A stretch of 64,000 nt of DNA from Candidatus Hydrogenedentota bacterium. Lineage in GTDB: Bacteria; Hydrogenedentota; Hydrogenedentia; Hydrogenedentales; JAGMZX01. The position numbers and the translations under genes are program-made. Positions 1-8,268 of this stretch are shown here, one piece after another; within the stretch, counting starts at the first letter, position 1, and the number at the start of each line of letters is the position of its first letter. The notes beneath the pieces are model-generated. The model did not search any database and was not told where the DNA came from. It saw only the letters and a list, made by a program, of their open reading frames with translations. The DNA lies in the NCBI GenBank assembly GCA_029556545.1, contig JAKQEQ010000193.1, positions 231,449 through 295,448 of the forward strand, given 5' to 3'.

Positions 1-2399
1 GCGGCCACTGGGTCGGCTGCGCGGGTTCGCGCGGTCCACGTTGCGTCGGTTGCCTCGGGGACCGGCTCTTCGAGCACAATGGGCGTGTCGTAATTCACCA
101 GATGTACAACGAGGCGTTGGGGGACTCCGTCCTTTCCGGGTACCTGGTACGGGTGCAGGTAAACGGACGGGGGGGTGTCGGGGGCACACCAGCGCAAGCG
201 CAGGGCGAGCGTCTCCTCCAAACGGGCCACGAAAGCGGCGCCCAGGTCCACGCCTTTTTCGAGGTCCTCTTGTCGTGCGGCCACGAGATATTCGCGGGCG
301 CGGGCGAAATCGTTGGCGCGTTCTTCCATCAACGGCCAGAAATCCGACTTCCGGGCGGGCGCCTCGCTGTCCGCGAGGCGCAGAATGACGCCCTTGCCGT
401 AAGACGTTGCCTGAAAACCGAGCGGAACCCGGAGTTCGTCCAAGGGCGGCGTGGTCCGCGGCTGCGCGTGGATGCCTTCCGTGCCGAAGGGGTCAATCGT
501 CACGAGCCGCCCACCGGCGTCGGCGTAGCCGATCAGGCGCGCCAGTTGTTCTCCGCTCACGTAGCGCAGCGCGGGCGCGAATACCACGTCATAGTCGCTC
601 AGATCGCGCGTGTCGGTCTCCGTAACGATGTCGTAGGGAATTTGGGTTTCCGCAAAGACGCGGCTGAGTCGATGCACGACGGCGAGGTGCTCCGGGAACT
701 CGTAAAAGACCTGGTTTGCCCAGAGCAACAAGGCCACGCGCGCGCGGGATACGCCGCCCCGCCAGAGGTCGGCGTGTTCGCTGAAGAATTGCTTCCAGCG
801 GCGTCGGGACTCGGGTGCGTTCAGAGCCGCCTGGATGAACGCGCCGCCGCCGGCCGCGGCGGCCTCGGCATGGGCGAGATCGGCGGCTACATCGTCGATG
901 ACTTTGTAGAGCAGCGTGCCGGCGCGCGTACCGGCGCCCATGGCCCAGCGGAAGGCGAGCGCATTCGAGAGGATGACGCCGAAATCCAGCACGCCCGGCT
1001 GCTGCATCTCCTCGAACATCATGAGGTCCGCGGTCGGGGCCCATTGTACGAGGTTGATGCCGTTAACGCGGCGTTTGTTGAGCGCGTCGACGGTGGCCAT
1101 GGCGCCGAGGTTTCCCACAGTGAAGAAATCGGCGTCGCGGTCCTGTTCGCGAAGGGTTTTGCGCCCCGCTTCCTTGAGTCGCGCGAACATGGCGGCGATG
1201 CTGTTGCACCAGAATTGCTGCGTTTCGACCCACAGGAGCAGGTCGCGCGGCGTCGCGCAGCAGCGGCGGCGGACGTCGGCGGATCCGAAGCGATCGTGCA
1301 GGACGCCGGCGAGTTCCTCGGATTCGAGATACGCGCGAAATTGCCGCCGGAGCATGGTCTGCACAAACTCGCCGCGCCGGGGTTCCGCGACCGCGATTGC
1401 GTTGGTCGCGCCGAAGCGTCGCCGCAAGTATTCCTCGAAATTCGCCGTCGGCGGGAACTCGACCACCGAATCCTGCATGTAACAGCGCAGCAGGCGCCAG
1501 TCTTCTTCGAGCGCGAGCGTCTCGGGCGATTCCACGTTGACGATGGGGGCTAGTCCTTGGGGCTCCCATTGCCGTTTGAGGTACTCCGGGAAGCCGTCAA
1601 GGACGACCTGCTCGAAATCGCGATAGACAGGGGCCAGATTGAGGAAGCGATGGTCGTCCGTGCCGAGATACTTTCGCAGACCGTTGCGTCCGTACCGTTC
1701 GAGGAGGTAGATGTCGAATTTCTCCTCGCAATGGGGACAGTGACAATACTGGGTGTTGACGTCAAAGAACATGCCGTCGTAGCCAACGGACGCGAGTTGG
1801 CGCACGACGAGATCGAGGTAATCGGACCACCCGGGATGGTTTACGCACGGTTCGAAGTGCAGGATGCCCGGCGGCCCGCCGCCCAGTTGCATGGGGCCGC
1901 GGACCTGGGACCAGAGGGTGGGGTCCGCTGCGGGCTTTGGTCCAAGCCCGAAGGATCGGTAGTCCTCCCAGTGATCATAGAAATTGAAGAACCCACTTCG
2001 TTCGTCGGGCCGTCCGAAGAAGGCCATGGTATACACGTAGGGGATGAACGTGGCGACGCCGGCCTGGCGCATCTTCGCCACGATGCGCTCGACGCGCTCG
2101 ACCTCGCGCGGGACAGCGTCCGGCGGGAGTATCTCGTTGGAGAACAGGTCGTGGCCGTACGTGGGTCCCAGGTGCCCCTTGAACGGGATGTGAAACCCGA
2201 TGTGGAAGAGGTCCGGCGGGCTTGCGGCGACGTCCTCAAAGAAGGACCCGGTCTCCGGGTCCGGGAGATACCAGATGCAGTATGTAAACGGCGGCGAGGC
2301 GACGGCGGGGACCTGAAAGTCCTTGACGACGACGGGCGCCTCGACGCTCGCGGCGCATACAGTGCACAGGACCGCGGCGGGCATCAGCAACGGGATCAT
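1..2399 (-). CDS. Secreted GH42/beta-galactosidase-like glycosidase (3' end outside window)
   Basis: Open from the ATG at 2399 to the left edge with no stop, so at least 799 residues; the C-terminus lies outside the window. An AGAAGGA ribosome-binding site lies 6 bases before the ATG. The first 21 residues (MIPLLMPAAVLCTVCAASVEA) form a signal peptide. The middle reads like a TIM-barrel glycosidase (FHIGFHIPFKG, GYDGMFFDVNTQYCHCPHC, with a Cys-x-Cys-x2-Cys cluster seen in GH42-like proteins). Near residue 590 comes a glutamine-amidotransferase-like fold (ALLLWANQVFYEFPEH, then YDVVFAPALRYVSGEQL and DAGGRLVTIDPFG), as in beta-galactosidase trimerisation domains. The family is inferred from these motifs; substrate and catalytic acids were not identified. 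It probably shares the promoter at 2766-2794 with the small gene before it. The plus strand here is open for hundreds of codons only as an antisense shadow. Confidence 0.8.
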   Translation of the reverse strand, partial: MIPLLMPAAVLCTVCAASVEAPVVVKDFQVPAVASPPFTYCIWYLPDPETGSFFEDVAASPPDLFHIGFHIPFKGHLGPTYGHDLFSNEILPPDAVPREVERVERIVAKMRQAGVATFIPYVYTMAFFGRPDERSGFFNFYDHWEDYRSFGLGPKPAADPTLWSQVRGPMQLGGGPPGILHFEPCVNHPGWSDYLDLVVRQLASVGYDGMFFDVNTQYCHCPHCEEKFDIYLLERYGRNGLRKYLGTDDHRFLNLAPVYRDFEQVVLDGFPEYLKRQWEPQGLAPIVNVESPETLALEEDWRLLRCYMQDSVVEFPPTANFEEYLRRRFGATNAIAVAEPRRGEFVQTMLRRQFRAYLESEELAGVLHDRFGSADVRRRCCATPRDLLLWVETQQFWCNSIAAMFARLKEAGRKTLREQDRDADFFTVGNLGAMATVDALNKRRVNGINLVQWAPTADLMMFEEMQQPGVLDFGVILSNALAFRWAMGAGTRAGTLLYKVIDDVAADLAHAEAAAAGGGAFIQAALNAPESRRRWKQFFSEHADLWRGGVSRARVALLLWANQVFYEFPEHLAVVHRLSRVFAETQIPYDIVTETDTRDLSDYDVVFAPALRYVSGEQLARLIGYADAGGRLVTIDPFGTEGIHAQPRTTPPLDELRVPLGFQATSYGKGVILRLADSEAPARKSDFWPLMEERANDFARAREYLVAARQEDLEKGVDLGAAFVARLEETLALRLRWCAPDTPPSVYLHPYQVPGKDGVPQRLVVHLVNYDTPIVLEEPVPEATDATWTARTRAADPVA

Positions 2400-2479
2400 C
2401 GCATGTCCTTCTGTCGTCCTGAGACACGACACCTTGTGTTCATGACGCGCCGCGCCCCGGGGAATGACACGTACTTGCG

Positions 2480-2520
2480 CCCCGCCCTGACAGCCCGTTG
2501 AAGGGCGAATTCAGGCGGGG
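2480..2520 (-). terminator. Hairpin between the 41-aa gene and the glycosidase gene
   Basis: A nested inverted repeat: outer arms CCCCGCCCTGA (2480-2490) and TCAGGCGGGG (2511-2520) pair with one bulge, inner arms GCCC (2493-2496) and GGGC (2503-2506) pair exactly. There is no run of T after it, so it is not a classical intrinsic terminator. It may attenuate transcription or protect the mRNA end between the two minus-strand genes. Confidence 0.35.
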
Positions 2521-2552
2521 GAATGCCTCGCGGGCCTCGTGAACGGGAGGGC

Positions 2553-2678
2553 TCAGCGCGGATCTATGTCGAGAATCAAGTCGAAGATGACGGTAAACAA
2601 CGCCTGCAAGAACGTGACGAATAACGCTACAAGCACTTCAGCGATCACTGTACCCACCGTGCCTTCCTTAGCGGACAT
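2553..2678 (-). CDS. 41-residue hydrophobic small protein
   Basis: A short frame on the minus strand, ATG at 2678 and TGA at 2553-2555, encoding 41 residues: MSAKEGTVGTVIAEVLVALF continuing to VTFLQALFTVIFDLILDIDP and a final R. Residues 8-36 are almost entirely hydrophobic, so a single membrane-spanning or membrane-lying helix is likely, with an acidic C-terminus. Support is a purine-rich AAGGGG site 10 bases before the ATG and a strong promoter (TTGCGC, 17 bases, TATAAT at 2766-2794) that would start transcription about 80 bases upstream. It is followed by a hairpin and the glycosidase gene in the same direction. I do not recognise a family; a membrane leader peptide or small toxin-like peptide are both possible. 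It is a call from sequence alone. Confidence 0.55.
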   Translation of the reverse strand: MSAKEGTVGTVIAEVLVALFVTFLQALFTVIFDLILDIDPR

Positions 2679-2765
2679 GGCGCATATTCCCCTTCTTCTC
2701 TGGCTTGCGGCGGGCGGTGGAACACTCCACAACGCCGCCGTTGGGCCACTCGTAAAGCGGACGTG

Positions 2766-2794
2766 ATTATACGGGCATCAGGCCGGCGGCGCAA
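2766..2794 (-). promoter_or_regulatory. Sigma70-type promoter for the 41-aa gene and glycosidase
   Basis: Minus-strand -35 TTGCGC (2789-2794), spacer of exactly 17, and a perfect -10 TATAAT (2766-2771). It diverges from the plus-strand promoter at 2856-2884, with about 61 bases between them, so a shared regulator could sit in between. Confidence 0.65.
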
Positions 2795-2855
2795 CCGTGC
2801 GGAGTGCCGCGGGACACGGCACCGCGACGTCGCGTCGGCGGCTCAAAAAAAAGTC

Positions 2856-2884
2856 TTGCAAAAGATCGCTTTTCAGTTTAGGAT
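2856..2884 (+). promoter_or_regulatory. Sigma70-type promoter for the five-gene secreted cluster
   Basis: TTGCAA (2856-2861), 17-base spacer, TAGGAT (2879-2884), in a locally AT-rich patch unlike its surroundings. Transcription would start near 2891, leaving an untranslated leader of about 380 bases before the first start codon at 3273. No other comparably good promoter was seen in the gaps between the five downstream genes. Confidence 0.6.
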
Positions 2885-2890
2885 AGTGAA

Positions 2891-3272
2891 CTCAAGGGAT
2901 GAGTGTTGACCTGCGGGCGGCGGATGGCTGGGTGTCGGCGCGGGAAGACGAGGCGGAAAGCGATGCGGGAAGGGCTTCCCGCGAAGATGGGTGTGTGTTT
3001 ATGGAAGAGGGTAGCCCAGGTATATTACTGACGTCCTGGGCGGCATGGGACTCGATGGCGCCTTCGCAAGGCGGCGTCTACTGGCTTGTCTTCGCCGTCC
3101 GGGGGGCTGTACGTCAGGCAATCCCAACGCAACGAGCACGCCAGATCCGCGCGATCGCAAACGTTCAGACCACACTTGGCGCAACATCACTTGAGTCTTC
3201 GTAATCCGATTACTGCGGATTGTGAGACATATGGGAGCGCGGCCAGGCCGCGCGAAGGAAGGAGACGGTAAC
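2891..3272 (+). promoter_or_regulatory. Long structured 5' leader of the secreted cluster
   Basis: No convincing gene lies here; an open frame at 2899-3204 lacks a ribosome-binding site and has no recognisable content. The stretch holds three perfect inverted repeats: GCGGGAAG/CTTCCCGC (2965-2982), GCCCAGG/CCTGGGC with a 14-base loop (3014-3041), and GCGCGGCC/GGCCGCGC (3237-3253), the last ending directly against the ribosome-binding site of the first gene. It does not match the riboswitch consensus sequences I know (cyclic-di-GMP-I was tested by eye and failed). A structured regulatory leader is an inference. Confidence 0.4.
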
Positions 3273-6197
3273 ATGATCGGTGGACAAACGCGTGCGCGCG
3301 GCATGTGGCGGGCCTGCCTCCTGCTGGTACTGCTTGGCATGGCGGCGACGGCATGGGGGCAACGTACTGTATCCATACCGGACAATCTCGAGTTCGGCGG
3401 TCCTGGTGAGGAATTGGCGGTTCCCATACTCATCAGCGACGCCACGGGGATCGTGAGCTACCGGGTCCAGGTGACGTTTCCGGCGGCGCAGCTCGTGTTT
3501 TCCCGCGCCGAGAACGGCCCGATTGTGGCCGGTTGGGGTGCGCCCTTCAGCAATCCCGGGGCCGGTTCAGTGGTGGTGGTCAACGCGGGCGCGTTTCCCT
3601 TGACCGGCAGCGGCGAATTCGTCCGCCTTATATTCACGGTGCAACCGGGGGCGACGAGCGGCGTGCTGGCTTTCGGCCCCTTGACTGAAATCAACGACGG
3701 GGCCGTCGCGATTACCCCTCAAGAGGGCAGTTTCCAGGAAGAAGAGGGCATATTCGTTCTGGACTCGGTCACCCCCAACGCGGCGAATTTCGCTGTGGCC
3801 ACGGAAGTGTTGCTCCAGGGCGACTTTGACGTTTCCTACAACACCGGATCGCTCGGTGTGTACTTCACGGTGCAGTTGAATGTGCCAAACCTCGCCGCGG
3901 ATACGCCAGGACAAGTCGTGACCGTCGGAGCGAATCAGATTCGCGCCATGACGCCTGTGCGCGACGCGCCGGGGAATTTCAACGTGTACGTGTCCGCCAT
4001 GCGCGGCGCTGAGCCAATTTCGTCCGATTTGCTGCCGTTCGCGCTTATCGCGAGCGAAGGCGAGGGCGAAGGCGAGGGCGAGGGTGAAGGTGAAGGCGAA
4101 GGCGAAGGTGAAGGTGAGGGTGAAGGTGAAGGTGAAGGCGAAGGTGAAGGTGAAGGCGAAGGCGAAGGCGAAGGCGAAGGCGAGGGTGAAGGCGAAGGTG
4201 AAGGCGAAGGTGAAGGTGAAGGTGAAGGCGAAGGCGAAGGCGAAGGTGAAGGTGAACCTCCCACAAGGCCCGGAGTTCAAATCGATTTCGGGGGCGGTTC
4301 ACCGCAGGCGGTGCCTACGACCCGAAACCTGGCATGCAATATTACGACGCCCACCGTGGTCGCCCCTGGTCTTACGGCGCAATACGAGTACACTTGGACC
4401 AGCCGGCTCGGCGGTCCGGCTGGGTCGATTGTGCGCACCGTCGTGCATGGACCGACGACGGCTCTGAGCGATACGCTGGCGGCGGCGGAGACCAACAAGG
4501 GCGAGACGTGGCGGTGTTCAGTCCGCGCGTTTGACGGTACGCGATACTCGGCTGCGGCAAACACGGCGAGCGTGTTGATTGTGAACACCGCGCCGGGCAT
4601 CTTCGAGGTGACGCTGCCGACGCATGTCTCGACGCGCGACAACGTGGTGGCGCGGGTGACGAGTCCCGCCATAGACGCGGACGCCGATGCGGTGGTTTAT
4701 CGTTACGAGTGGTTCATCCGGCAGGAAGGCGACGTGGCGTTCAGCCCGTTCAGTCTCGTGCTCGACACCGCGTTAAGCAGTCGTATCTTCGCGACGCTGA
4801 CTACGCCGGGCGACGTGTTCTATTGTCGGGTGACGGCGACCGACGGGGAAGTGGACGGTCCGACGGTGCAGACGGGCGAGTGCGAAGTAGTCTGCGCGCC
4901 GCCCGTGCCAGTCAACGTGCAGGCGACGGACGGGACGTTCATTACGAAGGTAGTGGTCACGTGGGACGTATCCGGTGCGACGGACACGTACTGGGTCTAT
5001 CGCAGCGACGTGAACGATTCCGCCGCCGCGACCCTGCTCGGCACCACCGACGCCACGACGTTCCAGGACGAAACGGCGCAGGCGCCGCAACAAATCACGC
5101 GTGTGGCCGCGGGCTGCCCGACAAAGCTCGTAACGGAAACCAAGTTCTTCCCTTATTACTACTGGGTCAGAGCGTCGAACAATTGCGGCACGAGCGCCTT
5201 CAGCGCGCCTGACCAGGGCTTTGTCGGCGAGGACCGCGTCCTCGAGGACAGCCGGATCGCGGAGAAGGTGATCCCGCCTGAACTGTCGCCGTATGACAGC
5301 GAGCGCCGCGCGGCGCACCCGGATTCGATCCTCGGCATTCGGCTGCGTCACGCCGCGGGCATCGAGCCGTTGAGCGTGTGGGGCACCGTCGTTACGGCCT
5401 CGGGCTACGTGTCCTACGATGCGGACATCATCGAGGTGATCCCGGGCGACATGCGCGACATCTGGGTGGTGCATCAGCCGGCCGAGCCGTGGCTGCCCTA
5501 CGATATCCTCTCGTTCACGGTGAGCGGCTCGACTCCAGGGGGCGAGCAACTCGAACACGTCACCTACGAGTGGCGCGTGGCCTCCGATCATGACGCGGTT
5601 CCCCTGAAAGACGCCGCGGCGTACCCGGTCCGACAGCCGGATTACGCGGATTTCGATGCGAGCGGGCTGGACCTCGCGGCGGAATCGAACGCGGACGTTG
5701 CCCTGAGCGAATTGGTCGGCGGCATCTACTACAGCGTACCCGAGGCCGTCACACCCGTGTATCGCATCGAGATGCCCGCCCCGAGCGCGCTCCCGCAGCG
5801 AGTATGGCTGCCGCTGGCCCCGGGCGTGGCGCCCGGTGCCGTGACGGTCTATTACTACTACCATGACACGAGCGCGGATGCTGGTTGGTATCCGGCGGCG
5901 AATGTGGACGGCTGGCTTGTGCCGGACAGCTATCTCCAGCTTGAACTGGACGGCGTCCGTTATCTCGGGGTGCTGGCAAAGCATCCGGGCGTTGTGCAGG
6001 CCGGGCTGACAGTGGCCCCGACGCGGAAACTCGGCGCCGTTGCGATCACATCCGGCGGGGTCGCGGCGGGGAACGCCCTGGTGTTGGCGCTGACGGCCGC
6101 GCTCGTGCTGTTGGGTTATGGAACGCGCGCCTTTCAAGGCAGATTGCGCGGCGCGCGTGTTGGAGCGATGCGGACGACGATGGACAAGAACGGATAA
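3273..6197 (+). CDS. Secreted cohesin-like / Glu-Gly-linker / FN3 protein with C-terminal membrane anchor
   Basis: 974 residues. The ATG at 3273 is chosen because GAAGGAAGGAGA lies just before it and a signal peptide (residues 1-30, ending AATAWGQ) follows; in-frame upstream codons have neither. Order of parts: cohesin-like beta domain (about 31-168, RTVSIPDNLEFGGPGEELAV onward), TIG-like domain (163-259), a 67-residue Glu-Gly tract (262-328), two Ig/PKD-like domains (330-530), a fibronectin type III-like domain (541-652), an unassigned beta-rich region, then a hydrophobic helix near 925-950 followed by a basic tail (RAFQGRLRGAR). The ending suggests the protein stays tethered at the cell envelope. 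First gene of the cluster; exact ligand unknown. The cohesin-like call rests on sequence style and on the partner dockerin-like repeats in the last gene of the cluster. Confidence 0.8.
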   Translation: MIGGQTRARGMWRACLLLVLLGMAATAWGQRTVSIPDNLEFGGPGEELAVPILISDATGIVSYRVQVTFPAAQLVFSRAENGPIVAGWGAPFSNPGAGSVVVVNAGAFPLTGSGEFVRLIFTVQPGATSGVLAFGPLTEINDGAVAITPQEGSFQEEEGIFVLDSVTPNAANFAVATEVLLQGDFDVSYNTGSLGVYFTVQLNVPNLAADTPGQVVTVGANQIRAMTPVRDAPGNFNVYVSAMRGAEPISSDLLPFALIASEGEGEGEGEGEGEGEGEGEGEGEGEGEGEGEGEGEGEGEGEGEGEGEGEGEGEGEGEGEGEGEGEGEPPTRPGVQIDFGGGSPQAVPTTRNLACNITTPTVVAPGLTAQYEYTWTSRLGGPAGSIVRTVVHGPTTALSDTLAAAETNKGETWRCSVRAFDGTRYSAAANTASVLIVNTAPGIFEVTLPTHVSTRDNVVARVTSPAIDADADAVVYRYEWFIRQEGDVAFSPFSLVLDTALSSRIFATLTTPGDVFYCRVTATDGEVDGPTVQTGECEVVCAPPVPVNVQATDGTFITKVVVTWDVSGATDTYWVYRSDVNDSAAATLLGTTDATTFQDETAQAPQQITRVAAGCPTKLVTETKFFPYYYWVRASNNCGTSAFSAPDQGFVGEDRVLEDSRIAEKVIPPELSPYDSERRAAHPDSILGIRLRHAAGIEPLSVWGTVVTASGYVSYDADIIEVIPGDMRDIWVVHQPAEPWLPYDILSFTVSGSTPGGEQLEHVTYEWRVASDHDAVPLKDAAAYPVRQPDYADFDASGLDLAAESNADVALSELVGGIYYSVPEAVTPVYRIEMPAPSALPQRVWLPLAPGVAPGAVTVYYYYHDTSADAGWYPAANVDGWLVPDSYLQLELDGVRYLGVLAKHPGVVQAGLTVAPTRKLGAVAITSGGVAAGNALVLALTAALVLLGYGTRAFQGRLRGARVGAMRTTMDKNG
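4056..4256 (+). repeat. Hexanucleotide microsatellite coding Glu-Gly tract
   Basis: 201 bases coding one Glu followed by 33 Gly-Glu pairs. The unit is six bases (GAAGGC or GAAGGT, a few GAGGGC), so gain or loss of units keeps the frame. GGT is frequent here, whereas the tract at 52859-53083 uses GGA instead, so the two tracts expanded separately. Confidence 0.95.
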
Positions 6198-6240
6198 ACG
6201 CGGGGCTTCTCCGTGGCTCTCCGCCGGCGGGGGGCCACAG

Positions 6241-6258
6241 ACAGCCGAGGGCGGCTGT
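6241..6258. repeat. Intergenic palindrome
   Basis: ACAGCCG-AGGG-CGGCTGT, a perfect 7-bp stem with a 4-base loop, between the first and second genes of the cluster. It belongs to a set of GC-rich palindromes found in several gaps of this window. Confidence 0.7.
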
Positions 6259-6302
6259 ACCACGAAATGTGGACAAGGCCCGTGTTCTTGGGAGAACAGA
6301 TG

Positions 6303-8129
6303 ATGTGTCATGACGCAAGACGTTACGCAGTCCCGGCGGTTCTCGCGATCTTAACGCTGTGGGCCGGCGCCGCTACGGCGCAGTGGGTGACGCAGACCAT
6401 CCCGCTCGAACCGGGATGGAACGCCGTGTTTCTCGAGGTGGACCCCGAGCCGAGCGCGACCACGACGGTCGTGGGCGCGCTGCCGGTTGAGAGCATCTGG
6501 GCCTGGAACGGACGCTACTCGACGGTGCAGTACGTGCAGGACCCGGAGACACTGGTGCCAGAGCAGCCTGACTGGCTCAAGTGGTTTCCGGCGACGAGTC
6601 CGCACGCCTTCCTGATCGACCTGCACATCCTCGTGGGCGGGCGGCCCTACCTCGTCAAACTCGGCGGGAGCAACACCGCCGAGTGGAAGGTGAAAGGCAT
6701 GCCGGTCATACGGCCGGCCCGGTGGCTTTCGGACTCGTTCAACCTGACGGGCTTCGGCTTGGCCGGGGACAACACCATCACCCTGAGCGAGTATTTCGCG
6801 CCCTCGACGGCCCAGTCCGCGCTGAATGTGCATGTGCTGGCGCCGTCCGGCCGCTGGATCCTGGTGGCGCAGCCGTCGCAGGAGGTACTCCGACGCGGAC
6901 GGGCGTACTGGGTGTACAACACGGGCGTCTCGACTTACGGCGGTCTCTTGAGCGTGAAAGTGGAGGACAACGCCCTGTCCTACGGGCGGGCGGTTCCGGA
7001 ACGCAAAGTGACGCTGCAAAACGCCCGCAGCCAGCCCGTGACTGCCACGTTTTCGATTTTGCCCTCCGAGACGCCGCCGACCGGCGACGACGTGCCGTTG
7101 CTCGCCGGGGGAGTGGCGCTTTCCTATTTCCGAATGGACCTTGCCTCCGAGAAGGTGGAATGGGTTCCGCTCGAGGGCCCGACCCAGTTCACGGTGCCGG
7201 CGAAGGGCGAATTGACGGTTCGGTTGGCGGTTCGCCGCGCCGACATGGCGGCTTACGAGCCGCCGTCGCCGGAGGCCGCGTTCCTGTATCAGAGCATCCT
7301 CGAGATTACGGACGGAGTCGGGACGCGATGCCAGGTTCCGGTCAGCGCGCAGGGTGTGACGGGCCGAACGTATGTGGCGCGGAATCCCAAGCGAGCGGAC
7401 GATCTCGAGTTGCTGTTTGCGGACGCGAATGCCGGTCTATGGCAGGGCTACGCGGCGATCAACAAGGTCAGTGAGCCCTATGGCGCGGATCCCTCGCTGC
7501 CGATGCCGACCGGCATGGACTTCGAGTTTCCTCTTATCGTCCACGTGAACAATGAAGGGCACGCTCGGCTGTTGCAGCAGGTCGCGGTGCTCTGGAAGGA
7601 CGGCACGCGTGTCCCCGACGCCGAAGACCCCGAGTTCACCGTACTGGCGGAACCGGGGCATTTCGTGTTGGTGACCGACGAATCGTTGCTGAGCCAATAC
7701 AAAGGTTCGGCGCTTCGCGATGGGCAGCAGGTGGGCCGGCGCATCAGCAGCGCGGCCTTCAGCCACAAGGACCCGGCGGACCTGACGGGCGCGTTCGGGG
7801 AATCGCTCGCGTGCGAGTTGACGATTCCGTACAATGACCCGCTGAACCCATTCAAGCACCGCTACCATCCGGATCACAAGATGCAGCGCCCATTTGCCAC
7901 CATCGCGGCAGACGGTTCGGCTTCGGAATGGTTCACCGTGCGGCGCGTGATCACGCTCGAATTCAGCGAAGAAGACCCGGAAGGATTCGCCCCGGCGGGC
8001 TGGGGAGACTCGGTGACGGGCGGCATCTATCGAGAATCGCTGATTGGCGTCCATAAGGAGGTTATCCACGTGCAGGGCGTGTTCCGCCTGAACCGGATCA
8101 TGCACGAGGGAAGGTTGAACGATGAATAA
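6303..8129 (+). CDS. Secreted GWN-domain protein of unknown function
   Basis: About 608 residues. ATG codons at 6300 and 6303 are both possible; 6303 sits 7 bases after GGAGA and is preferred. Residues 1-26 are a signal peptide (AVLAILTLWAGAATAQ). The mature protein opens with IPLEPGWNAVFLEVDPEP, a motif of a beta-rich domain that reappears inside the RHS protein of the same cluster (RLFPGWNLLGMPVD). A second, similar segment has GRWILVAQPSQ and RGRAYWVYN. The rest (about residues 220-608) is beta-rich with no family I recognise. It lies 105 bases after the first gene and 139 before the giant, in the same direction, so it is probably co-transcribed. The shared GWN domain suggests that it works with the RHS protein, but its role is unknown. 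Confidence 0.75.
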   Translation: MCHDARRYAVPAVLAILTLWAGAATAQWVTQTIPLEPGWNAVFLEVDPEPSATTTVVGALPVESIWAWNGRYSTVQYVQDPETLVPEQPDWLKWFPATSPHAFLIDLHILVGGRPYLVKLGGSNTAEWKVKGMPVIRPARWLSDSFNLTGFGLAGDNTITLSEYFAPSTAQSALNVHVLAPSGRWILVAQPSQEVLRRGRAYWVYNTGVSTYGGLLSVKVEDNALSYGRAVPERKVTLQNARSQPVTATFSILPSETPPTGDDVPLLAGGVALSYFRMDLASEKVEWVPLEGPTQFTVPAKGELTVRLAVRRADMAAYEPPSPEAAFLYQSILEITDGVGTRCQVPVSAQGVTGRTYVARNPKRADDLELLFADANAGLWQGYAAINKVSEPYGADPSLPMPTGMDFEFPLIVHVNNEGHARLLQQVAVLWKDGTRVPDAEDPEFTVLAEPGHFVLVTDESLLSQYKGSALRDGQQVGRRISSAAFSHKDPADLTGAFGESLACELTIPYNDPLNPFKHRYHPDHKMQRPFATIAADGSASEWFTVRRVITLEFSEEDPEGFAPAGWGDSVTGGIYRESLIGVHKEVIHVQGVFRLNRIMHEGRLNDE

Positions 8130-8165
8130 GCAAACTGCATCCATGGGCCGCGGGAAGGTCGAAGT

Positions 8166-8181
8166 ACAGCCTTCAGGCTGT
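8166..8181. repeat. Intergenic palindrome
   Basis: ACAGCC-TTCA-GGCTGT, a perfect 6-bp stem, followed closely by a second imperfect pair (GGCAC ... GTGCC). It lies in the 139-base gap before the giant gene. The same GCC-TTCA-GGC core recurs at 29473-29488. Confidence 0.65.
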
Positions 8182-8268
8182 CTTAGTGGGCACGCTGAAG
8201 CGAGTGCCGGGAACACGCCCGTATCGACGACGGGGCACCGCACCGCAATGACTTGGAGGACCCCTCCG

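Noticed and set aside
102-2501. Long plus-strand open frames (483 and 314 codons) at the left edge
   Set aside because: They are exactly in antisense phase with the minus-strand glycosidase, which has a signal peptide, ribosome-binding site and family motifs. The plus-strand products are Arg/Val/His-rich with no recognisable domain.
2899-3204. 101-codon plus-strand frame in the leader
   Set aside because: No ribosome-binding site, no recognisable content, and it overlaps two perfect hairpins; treated as untranslated leader.
2891-3272. Cyclic-di-GMP riboswitch in the leader
   Set aside because: The conserved core sequences of the GEMM-I class are absent; only generic hairpins are visible.
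3935-4302. Minus-strand Ser-Pro, Leu-Arg/His and Phe-Ala/Thr repeat proteins over the Glu-Gly tract (also 52750-53692)
   Set aside because: Products of reading a hexanucleotide repeat in other frames.
8122-8268. N-terminal extension of the giant from ATG 8122
   Set aside because: It would place a palindromic repeat in coding sequence and bury the signal peptide; the ATG at 8269 has GGAGGA and a proper signal peptide.
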